Assembly: GCA_035530875.1 (NCBI GenBank)
Contig: DATKUB010000042.1
Span: 1-39,096, forward strand
Origin: JANXYY01 sp035530875
GTDB taxonomy: Bacteria; Actinomycetota; Actinomycetes; Nanopelagicales; Nanopelagicaceae
DNA length: 39,096 bases
Direction: 5' to 3'
Shown here: positions 9,445-15,598 of the stretch, piece by piece
Position numbering within the stretch: the first letter of the stretch is position 1
Layout of the letters: every line of letters starts with the position of its first letter
Program-made: the position numbers and the translations under genes
Notes under the pieces: model-generated
Told to the model about the DNA's origin: nothing
Seen by the model: the letters and a program-made list of their open reading frames with translations, nothing else
Databases searched by the model: none

Positions 9445-9687
9445 TTATTCAGGTTTGTATTGCCGGCGTGAGCCAGAAACCGTCTTAGAGGCGGCCGCAG
9501 TAGATAAAAGTTGGCTTAACGCAGGAGTTGTTAAATATTCCAACTGAGCAGTCGACATCACCACTGCAGGTTCAAGAAGGATCGCTCCACCGGGTAACTC
9601 TTCCATGATGAATCGGCTATTGCGGTGACCTGGTAGTACTACTCGACTGCGCTCGTCGGTTTCTACCGTCACTATCTTAAATCCCAT
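9445..9687 (-). CDS. Small AbrB/MazE-like putative antitoxin or regulator
   Basis: An 80-residue protein starting MGFKIVTVETDERSRVVLPG. The pattern of a short beta-strand, ERSRVVLP, then GGAILLEPAVV resembles swapped-hairpin AbrB/MazE antitoxins and their relatives, where a basic 'GRVxLP' strand is followed by 'G.I.L.Pavv'. The start follows AGAGG at 7-base spacing; the open frame continues ~94 codons upstream, but that extension overlaps a perfect inverted repeat and looks non-coding. No toxin gene is adjacent on the same strand, so it may be an orphan antitoxin or a regulator. The gene converges with the nuclease-like gene. Confidence 0.5.
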   Translation of the reverse strand: MGFKIVTVETDERSRVVLPGHRNSRFIMEELPGGAILLEPAVVMSTAQLEYLTTPALSQLLSTAAASKTVSGSRRQYKPE

Positions 9688-9822
9688 TCTCATGCCTCTT
9701 ACCCTTGCACCATTTTCCAATAACCTCATACTGCTACTAACGCCCATTGGACTGATTCGATCGTTTAAATGGGCGGATAGTTGCCCATTTTGCTTCTTAA
9801 TAACTGCTGACCGATCACGGTG

Positions 9823-9882
9823 ATAGCCATATTCCCGGCTATTGAATGAGTAATGGCACCAAATAGCCGGGAATATGGCTAT
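9823..9882. repeat. Perfect 21-bp inverted repeat with 18-base spacer
   Basis: The arms are 9823-9843 and 9862-9882 and are exact reverse complements. The left arm begins ATAGCCATATTCCCGG and ends CTATT. The arms can fold into a strong hairpin on either strand. No T-tract follows on either strand, so it is not a typical terminator. It could be a cruciform operator, a recombination site, or a relic of a small mobile element. Confidence 0.85.
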
Positions 9883-10112
9883 GAAAGGGGAGTCAAGTAG
9901 AACGCAGGGAAGTCGGATCAAAATCCCGGGAAAAGACTCCCGGTTGGTGCCCAACCAGGTGAGGTTCATGTCACATTCCTGAGTTTCAAGGTCACCTGGT
10001 CACTTGGGTAGCAAGCAAAACCGCAGGTCAAAGCATTTTAAAACTTCTCAACTGAGATTGTTCTGGAATCCTTCCGGTCGGCGCCGATATTGATTGTGTT
10101 ACAGTTTGGACA

Positions 10113-10152
10113 CCAGGACAGGAACCCCTCATCCAGGACAGGAACCCCTCAT
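10113..10152 (+). promoter_or_regulatory. Two tandem 20-bp repeats directly upstream of a start codon
   Basis: The unit CCAGGACAGGAACCCCTCAT occurs twice back to back, ending two bases before the ATG at 10155. Each unit contains an AGGA/GGAA purine stretch, so the repeat may be an operator for the HTH protein encoded downstream, a duplicated ribosome-binding region, or both. The identity is exact; the function is inferred. Confidence 0.7.
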
Positions 10153-10154
10153 CA

Positions 10155-10706
10155 ATGACAACAACGACGCCATCATCAACATTATGGGTAGAGAAAAGAT
10201 CAAACTCAGCGGAAATCTCAAATCGATTCGAAAGCCCCTCTCAAACGCTTAAGCCAGTTTCGGTCGTGTTCGAGGATGGCTACTCAATCGAACTCGCAAA
10301 TGACGAACTAAAGGCCCTCGTACTATTCGCTTTGAGCACCGAGTGTCGTTTGGTTATTCGAGCGGTGGGTGATTTGGTGACGCCCGAAGATGCGGCAGAG
10401 ATACTGCAAGTAACTCGACCTACGATCTATAAATGGCAGGATCTGGGCATTCTGGGTATTAGCCCGCAAGGTACTAAACGCATGGTTCCGGCCAGTGATA
10501 TCCAGCGCCTAGACGAAGCACAGCGCAAACGAATCGAAGTCGATAACCTTTTGGAAACGACTACGCTCGCCGAGCCGATGCCTGATGCGGATTATCTGGT
10601 TGCGTTAAAGAAAGCACGCGTCATAGGAGGGATTGAAGCGGTCCGCCAAGTTCGCCACGAACAACGCGCCGCCCAGGCTCGCAGCGCTGCCGCACAAGCA
10701 AGGTAG
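10155..10706 (+). CDS. Helix-turn-helix (excisionase/MerR-type) protein, putative antitoxin
   Basis: A 183-residue protein with an excisionase-type helix-turn-helix at about residues 75-120 (VTPEDAAEILQVTRPTIYKWQDLG, then SDIQRL). The fold is typical of DNA-binding subunits that repress their own operon. The C-terminus is Ala/Gln/Arg-rich and probably helical. The next gene begins only 10 bases after the stop, suggesting one transcript. A small regulator followed by a larger unknown protein resembles a toxin-antitoxin arrangement. Tandem 20-bp repeats abut the start codon and are a natural site for autoregulation. The HTH call is firm; the antitoxin role is inferred. Confidence 0.75.
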   Translation: MTTTTPSSTLWVEKRSNSAEISNRFESPSQTLKPVSVVFEDGYSIELANDELKALVLFALSTECRLVIRAVGDLVTPEDAAEILQVTRPTIYKWQDLGILGISPQGTKRMVPASDIQRLDEAQRKRIEVDNLLETTTLAEPMPDADYLVALKKARVIGGIEAVRQVRHEQRAAQARSAAAQAR

Positions 10707-10716
10707 CCTTTGGCGA

Positions 10717-11454
10717 GTGACTTCGACTCCAAGTTGGGGATTGTGGGTTACTCGCCAAGCCCTTGCTGACATCGGGCTCGAGAGAGTAGCCGGATCGACG
10801 TTTGATCTTGAGGCCATGACTTCACGCCACCCAATCTTGAAAGCCTTTAAGAATAAACGTGGAAGTGACCCCCGAGGCATTGATAAAATGCAAAAAGTTA
10901 AAAGGGATATTTATAATCTCCATACCAAGGATCCTTTTCGTGCAGTTACTTGGTACGACGAGGTTCAAGACGTCGTCTTTCTCTTAGCAGTGTCCAGTCA
11001 TGATTATTCTGTTTTCGAAAATCGGGATGAGGATGGGACTCTCGGACCGCTGGACGTCGATTATGCGGATTACCTTGCATCACTCAATCCAATCCAACAA
11101 TATTATGATGACTTCTTGGAACGCGCACGAATAGAGATGAAACCACTACTGGAGAGAGCATCGGATAATCCAGGGAAGTTGGTCGAGGCCACCCTTGGAC
11201 AAGAGTTGCCCGTTGCTATGATGGTCCAGGTTTTGGTTCTTACTGATGAGCACCAAATGGCGGATGTCCACGTCGCGATCTCCTTCAAGGATCGCAAAAA
11301 TACCGTCAAGTTGCCGCCAGACGTGGCCCATGACTTAGTTGATATTTTCTTTCCTGATGCGAACCTAAGCGACGTTGACATTGGAAAACCTGCATTTCCA
11401 GATCCCGAAGTAGCGAAAAAGTACCCTTTCCCTTTCCGATGGAGACGCCCCTAA
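10717..11454 (+). CDS. Unknown protein coupled to the HTH gene, putative toxin
   Basis: I do not recognise the family. The GTG start, 10 bases after the preceding stop, gives 245 residues; an in-frame ATG lies 84 bases further upstream inside the HTH gene. Notable segments are GLWVTRQALADIGLE, FDLEAMTSRHPILKAFKNKRG, and FRAVTWYDEVQDVVFLLAV followed by HDY. The last has the strand pattern of RelE/ParE-like folds, in which a basic strand is followed by 'vvfLl.v..H', but the match is weak. The C-terminal half has no visible motif. No signal peptide or membrane segment is present. Operon structure with an HTH gene is the main clue. Confidence 0.6.
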   Translation: MTSTPSWGLWVTRQALADIGLERVAGSTFDLEAMTSRHPILKAFKNKRGSDPRGIDKMQKVKRDIYNLHTKDPFRAVTWYDEVQDVVFLLAVSSHDYSVFENRDEDGTLGPLDVDYADYLASLNPIQQYYDDFLERARIEMKPLLERASDNPGKLVEATLGQELPVAMMVQVLVLTDEHQMADVHVAISFKDRKNTVKLPPDVAHDLVDIFFPDANLSDVDIGKPAFPDPEVAKKYPFPFRWRRP

Positions 11455-11587
11455 CCACGGTGAAATGAAGAGCGATTTTCCATTCTGAATAAGAGTTGCT
11501 GAATAGAAAGTAGTCAGAAATATTATGTAGCGAAGTGATGCGCCCATCGTTCACCGAGCAGATCATGATGATTCGGTTTGGACTCTA

Positions 11588-11938
11588 TTAAATGAGTTTT
11601 AAGACTTCGTTTAAGTGGTTGACCAACTGGCTTAGAGAGTCTTCTAGTTGTCTTCCCCTTGCATACACGCTGCTTGGTTCATATTCCACTTTTTTGAAAC
11701 TGCTTCCTTGAGTGAGGTCGTGTTCTCGTTCAAGGGCAGCGGTGAAGGCATGGAGTCTTGCTTCAACCTTGCCGACTAGTTCCGTATCGATTGGATTGTT
11801 TTTCCGTGTCCTGGCTCGGCGTTTACGTTGGGCCGTTAACTGTTTTTCTGCTCTGTTCTTTTTCCGGCATTCTGCACAGAGGCGGCTACGTCCAGCGCAT
11901 GGTTCCTTCCAGCAGGTTTCACAGTCGTTTTGCCCCAT
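11588..11938 (-). CDS. Small Cys-rich (zinc-finger-like) hypothetical protein
   Basis: A 116-residue protein starting MGQNDCETCW, with GGGGGTG as ribosome-binding site just upstream. Near the N-terminus it has two Cys pairs, CETCWKEPC and LCAEC, followed by a very basic stretch (KKNRAEKQLTAQRKRRARTRK). This suggests a zinc-binding nucleic-acid-binding element. The C-terminal half looks helical. The open frame extends 13 codons upstream into a perfect inverted repeat, so the shorter start is preferred. Its function is unknown. It lies alone on the minus strand between the putative toxin-antitoxin pair and the transposon-like unit. Confidence 0.55.
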   Translation of the reverse strand: MGQNDCETCWKEPCAGRSRLCAECRKKNRAEKQLTAQRKRRARTRKNNPIDTELVGKVEARLHAFTAALEREHDLTQGSSFKKVEYEPSSVYARGRQLEDSLSQLVNHLNEVLKLI

Positions 11939-12234
11939 TTTCACCCCCAACAAGATGGCTTCATTTATTGAAGCCATCTTAGCGTTTGGACGATTTAGGC
12001 GCCCGATGTAGCGGGCATGACACCAAAAAGCACACTCAAATCCAGTTTTTCCATGTCTTTTCTTCTCGGGTTCCTACCCTGCCGGTTACCGGCCCTCACC
12101 GCTCTGGCCGTCCAGGCTTCCCCTGGTAGGGACGCTAACGTCCTCGTCCCATGTCGAATCTTCCTCGTAGAGAACGCTGGCGGGTCTCCCGCACTCAAGC
12201 CGCAGCAGGTCACACCAAAGAAGGTGTGTCTGTA
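11939..12234. other. Intergenic region left of the transposon-like unit
   Basis: Nearly 300 bases with no supported gene. They contain a perfect 12-bp inverted repeat (11952-11980), a small GCCCG/CGGGC hairpin at about 12001-12016, and a 6-bp hairpin (12211-12228) covering the ribosome-binding site of the next gene. The left boundary of the mobile unit probably lies here, but I could not find an end matching its right side. Confidence 0.5.
11952..11980. repeat. Perfect 12-bp inverted repeat, 5-base loop
   Basis: AAGATGGCTTCA (11952-11963) and TGAAGCCATCTT (11969-11980) are exact reverse complements. The hairpin lies 13 bases upstream of the minus-strand Cys-rich gene, so it could be an operator or part of a leader for that gene. 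Neither side is followed by a T-tract. Confidence 0.75.
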
Positions 12235-13269
12235 ATGGGGCGGAACAAAGTTGCTGTGTACCGGGCTGGGCAAATCCCGCCAGGACAAGTCTGGTCTCCC
12301 CTTTCCTGGGATCAAAGTGACCCACGAGTTGCGGCCATCCACTCCTATAAGCCGAATGATTTTCTTGAGTCTTGGGAAAAGCATCGTGAAACGATTCTGG
12401 ATCTTGTTCTTCGTCTAGATACTGACACGCCAAGAAGTACTAATAGTGCAAGCAAAATGCGGCGCACCGATATTGGTATCGCTTATGTTCTCCACCTGCT
12501 TTTCGGGTGGGCTGAGAAAAAAGGTTACTCAACAACTCCAGATAGCCTTCTGATGGGTGATCGGATGGATGAGTTCATTGGCGCCTACTTCACCAACAAG
12601 AGCACTCAAGCCACTTATCGGACCAGGCTTCGTAGAGTTTCTGCAACCATCTTTCCCGCACCACGTGAAGTTCGTTATCCACGTAATGCCACTCCAACAC
12701 CCCACACTCTTGATGAGTGTGACCGGTTTGTAAGTGCTGTTGAATCTTTAATCACTGGACATCATGCAGGGCTTAAAACACGTCAAGAGTTGTATCGAAG
12801 CGCTATGTGTCTTCTGGCACTGTCTTTTGGGGCTGGATGTAACTCACGGGCCGTGCATGCAGTACGTGAAGGCTGGTTGAAAGAAACACCTGATGGGCTC
12901 TGGCTTCACCGTCCCGACCGAGTCGTTCCTATACCGGTAGCAACACAGTGGGCTGATGTATTACGTGCATCCCTTACTGGGGATCCCGATGCATACCTTA
13001 TTCGCACCGATCGGGCAGGTGATCGTAATCAACAGGCCGGCATCGTTTCTAAGTTAGTGCGTGATAAAGCATCTGCTTTCACTGGGTTTGATTCTGACCG
13101 TGCTTCACGTCTCTGGCACATCCAACTATTGAAAGCAGCCAACTTTGATGTGATCGCCCAAATGTGCAACTACCAGCCCTCTACTCAAATGCCTGCCGAC
13201 TTAGTGCCATTCCTGACCACACGACCAGCCGATGAAGCATCAGTTATTGCAAGAGGGTGGATCAAATGA
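12235..13269 (+). CDS. Tyrosine-recombinase-like protein, apparently lacking catalytic residues
   Basis: A 344-residue protein from the ATG at 12235; an ATG at 12151 would add 28 residues. The central part (KSTQATYRTRLRRVS) resembles the N-terminal SAM-like domain of integrases. AMCLLALSFGAGCNSRAVHAVREGWL followed by VVPIPV resembles the first catalytic box. SRLWHIQLLKAANFDVIAQMCNY sits where the H-x-L-R-H box should be. Neither that box nor the final catalytic Tyr can be recognised, so it may be a DNA-binding accessory rather than an active recombinase. Its stop overlaps the next start (ATGA). The fold assignment rests on pattern only. Confidence 0.55.
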   Translation: MGRNKVAVYRAGQIPPGQVWSPLSWDQSDPRVAAIHSYKPNDFLESWEKHRETILDLVLRLDTDTPRSTNSASKMRRTDIGIAYVLHLLFGWAEKKGYSTTPDSLLMGDRMDEFIGAYFTNKSTQATYRTRLRRVSATIFPAPREVRYPRNATPTPHTLDECDRFVSAVESLITGHHAGLKTRQELYRSAMCLLALSFGAGCNSRAVHAVREGWLKETPDGLWLHRPDRVVPIPVATQWADVLRASLTGDPDAYLIRTDRAGDRNQQAGIVSKLVRDKASAFTGFDSDRASRLWHIQLLKAANFDVIAQMCNYQPSTQMPADLVPFLTTRPADEASVIARGWIK

Positions 13270-13775
13270 GTATCTGCCACCGTCCTGCAACATCAATGGT
13301 CAACGACCGAGTCATCGCTGATGCAATCAAACTATTTACTCGCCCAATGTCAAATAGTGATAACAGTATGAGTAGCGTCGTTGAAGACGTTGAACAATGG
13401 CAGCAAGAAAGCCGCGGTAAAGGTGGAAGACCAGAAGATGCCACTTCAATCCGCTACACATTTCTTGCCGTATTGACCGCTTTCTACTTTCTTATACGCA
13501 ATAACCGTGACGTCTCTGAAGCATCCGCTTGGAAAGTACTCCTCCAAGAAATGACCAATGAACAACGCGAAAGCCTGGGAATGACCGGGAATCTTTCCAA
13601 CACCCGCTACATGTTGATCGAAAACGGTCTCCGTGAAGAGGTAACAAAGAAGGAAATAGAACTAAGCAGAAAAGAAGGTGAACGTGAATACGCCCGATTC
13701 AGCAAGTTTTTCACCGCAGCAACAAATACTTTTGATCCAAGTCCATATCCTAGGATATGTAAAACTAACCAATAA
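13266..13775 (+). CDS. Transposase N-terminal part (first reading frame)
   Basis: A 169-residue product starting at an ATG that overlaps the stop of the recombinase-like gene (ATGA), so translation is probably coupled. It contains a mainly helical region (about residues 30-150, including WQQESRGKGGRPEDATSIRYTFLAVLTAFYFLIRNN) that looks like the N-terminal DNA-binding part of a DDE transposase. It stops just as the following open frame, in the +1 frame, continues with the catalytic region. The two frames overlap for 98 bases (13678-13775). This may be programmed +1 frameshifting, coupled reinitiation, or an inactivating mutation. Confidence 0.6.
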   Translation: MSICHRPATSMVNDRVIADAIKLFTRPMSNSDNSMSSVVEDVEQWQQESRGKGGRPEDATSIRYTFLAVLTAFYFLIRNNRDVSEASAWKVLLQEMTNEQRESLGMTGNLSNTRYMLIENGLREEVTKKEIELSRKEGEREYARFSKFFTAATNTFDPSPYPRICKTNQ

Positions 13776-15132
13776 ACAACGTGACCAGATACGCGATAAC
13801 CCTAAGCACGCTAAACGGCGAATCAGTTCCGAAACTGAAGCCATCCATCACCAACGGCTGCTGGACGTGACCAACAAGATCGTTGCTTCCAGCGCTATCG
13901 CTGCACCAACCGATGGTTACTCCGGCGATCTTGCAACTGATGAAACTATTCTGCTCACGCTCACAGCCCGACCCGGGCACGGCACCAGAGACGAACTTAA
14001 ACACTCCATAGATCCAGATACGAACTATTGGCGTGGCAAGGATGAGAAGGACACTGAGAAAGGATTCGGATACGGAATCACCTACATCGTTCGTGTTCCA
14101 CGGCCCTACGCCAAAAAAATCCCAAACGTTGTAGTAGGAATGCACATCGGAAACATAACTGGCGGAGCAGTAGCACCAGTTCGCGAAGCACTCACTCGTG
14201 CCGATCGCCACCAACTCACCTTGAACAAAAGTGATAGATACTTCGTCGCCGATCGTGGATACACAGTAAAAAATGACTGGGCTCCAATGTGCATCGAAGA
14301 AAAATATAAGATGAGTTGCGATTACTCGAAGAACTTCTTAAAAGATGTTGAAATCCCCGACACCAATCAAAGCGGCGCACCAGCACCTGGTCCCCGCATT
14401 ATCTCTGGAAAGATTCGATGCCCCGGAGCCACGGGACTACATGAATCCCAAATGCCCAATACGAAAATCCCAGTAATGGGAATGTCAGTTAAAGAGATAA
14501 TCAAACACGACCGTAAAATCCGTTACATAGACTCCCTGGCGATGCCAATCCGTAACGGTTTAAAGAAAGTTAAATCGGGAACAAGCGGCAGACCCTCAAA
14601 AACAGTGGCACCTGAAAAATGGTCAATCACCGTGCAATGCCCCGCAGTCCTTGGAATGGTCAACTGCATTAACGCCCCGCAGGTAAACGGACTTCGCACT
14701 CGAGGAATCCCAGATGTGCCAAACCCACCACACCCAAACAATCCAGAACTTCGACCACGTGCTTGTATGCAAAACTCAGTCACCTACCAACTTGATATAA
14801 CAGACATCAAGCGACTTCAAGCAGAAACTTATGGCTCCTTCATACAGCAAGATATTTATCAAACAGTTCGTTCCGCCAACGAAAGAAATCACTCCCAAGC
14901 CAAAGACGCCAACAGCGGAGGGATCATCCAACGAGAATGGGTTGAAGTAAGAGGCATCGCCAAAGTCGGACTCCTAGTCTCACTCGGAACAGCCGTCACC
15001 ACCCAAAACCTCATCCAATCTGAAAAAACCAAAGATGGAAACACGCTGTATGGCAAACGAGAAACGGCAAGACGAAAACGCGAACGCATCTTTGCCAAAC
15101 TAAAAAAATCCGGCGAAGAACACCTCGCCTAA
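13678..15132 (+). CDS. DDE transposase, catalytic part (second reading frame)
   Basis: A 484-residue open frame in the +1 frame relative to the preceding one. DDE-type features are LATDETILLTL (first Asp), KSDRYFVADRGYT (second Asp) and SANERNHSQAKD (Glu with a following Lys). These resemble the RNase-H fold of IS1182/IS5-type transposases, though I cannot name the family. Possible GTG starts are at 13678 and 13684, just after AAGAAGG. Alternatively it is the C-terminal part of one protein made by frameshifting at 13680-13775. A stem-loop follows the stop, then the right copy of the long direct repeat. Confidence 0.75.
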   Translation: MNVNTPDSASFSPQQQILLIQVHILGYVKLTNKQRDQIRDNPKHAKRRISSETEAIHHQRLLDVTNKIVASSAIAAPTDGYSGDLATDETILLTLTARPGHGTRDELKHSIDPDTNYWRGKDEKDTEKGFGYGITYIVRVPRPYAKKIPNVVVGMHIGNITGGAVAPVREALTRADRHQLTLNKSDRYFVADRGYTVKNDWAPMCIEEKYKMSCDYSKNFLKDVEIPDTNQSGAPAPGPRIISGKIRCPGATGLHESQMPNTKIPVMGMSVKEIIKHDRKIRYIDSLAMPIRNGLKKVKSGTSGRPSKTVAPEKWSITVQCPAVLGMVNCINAPQVNGLRTRGIPDVPNPPHPNNPELRPRACMQNSVTYQLDITDIKRLQAETYGSFIQQDIYQTVRSANERNHSQAKDANSGGIIQREWVEVRGIAKVGLLVSLGTAVTTQNLIQSEKTKDGNTLYGKRETARRKRERIFAKLKKSGEEHLA

Positions 15133-15148
15133 ACGTCCTAACCGTGAA

Positions 15149-15184
15149 AAAGCCGTCGACCCGAAACTTGAGGTCGACGGCTTT
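15149..15184. terminator. Strong 13-bp stem-loop after the transposase
   Basis: AAAGCCGTCGACC (15149-15161) and GGTCGACGGCTTT (15172-15184) are exact reverse complements with a 10-base loop. A run of five A precedes the stem on the plus strand, so minus-strand transcripts would end in T's; bidirectional termination is possible. The right arm is the first part of the long repeat, and a near-identical right arm starts the window at base 4. Confidence 0.7.
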
Positions 15185-15431
15185 CCCATACCCGGAAAGT
15201 CTTTGGAGCCCCGACGGCCCCTACGGCCAGTGCCCGTCTGCCGATCGACCCCCAACCGAACATCCCACAAAAATAGAGGCCCTCAAAACCGCACCTCGAA
15301 CTGATTTCAAGCAGATTTGCCGCTCAAACCCTCTCGCACGAAAGTCTTTGGACCCCCGACGACCACCCCTTGGGCGCCCTAAAACCCACCTCTCATTTGA
15401 GTTCAAAATAAGAGATAGTTAATCCCTCACC
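15172..15431 (+). repeat. Right copy of the ~260-bp direct repeat
   Basis: This matches 4-264. Its two internal AAAGTCTTTGGA...CCCGACG motifs are at 15196-15216 and 15341-15362. It directly follows the transposase stem-loop and ends in GTTAATCCCTCACC. The same 145-bp spacing of the motif in both copies shows they descend from one sequence. Confidence 0.85.
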
Positions 15432-15439
15432 ATTCCTTC

Positions 15440-15502
15440 CCCGTGAGCGGCGGCTTGCCTCCCGTGAGCGGCGGCTTGCCTCCCGTGAGCGGCGGCTTGC
15501 CT
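15440..15502 (+). repeat. Three exact tandem 21-bp repeats
   Basis: Units at 15440-15460, 15461-15481 and 15482-15502 are identical; the unit begins CCCGTGAGCGG and ends CGGCTTGCCT. They lie just outside the right direct repeat and about 100 bp upstream of the secreted-protein gene. Three head-to-tail copies without spacers rule out a CRISPR array. They may be protein-binding sites or replication slippage. Confidence 0.9.
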
Positions 15503-15598
15503 CACCCCACAGATAGCACGTACTCAACTCTGACGGAATCGTGAATTCAACGGCGTAGACATGACGGATAGCCATGCCCGCCTGAAGGAGCACCCAAA

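Larger units (their letters stand above)
9688..10154. other. Intergenic region between divergent genes, with a large inverted repeat and tandem repeats
   Basis: About 470 bases separate the AbrB-like gene (minus) and the helix-turn-helix gene (plus). They hold a perfect 21-bp inverted repeat (9823-9882), a smaller one (ACCAGGTGA at about 9955, TCACCTGGT at about 9992), and two tandem 20-bp repeats immediately before the plus-strand start. No further gene is supported. Confidence 0.6.
12235..15184 (+). mobile_element. Putative transposon: recombinase-like ORF plus frame-split DDE transposase
   Basis: Three reading frames, each overlapping the next, end at a stem-loop. The order is a tyrosine-recombinase-like accessory, then a transposase in two frames. 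The right boundary could be the stem-loop (15149-15184) or the end of the adjoining repeat (15431). Clear terminal inverted repeats or target-site duplications were not found by eye, so the limits given are only those of the genes and hairpin. Confidence 0.5.

Noticed and set aside
12017..12433. Overlapping open frames upstream of the recombinase-like gene
   Set aside because: They are short, on both strands, without ribosome-binding sites or recognisable sequence.
15440..15502. Tandem 21-bp repeats as a CRISPR array
   Set aside because: The units are directly adjacent with no spacers and there are no cas genes.
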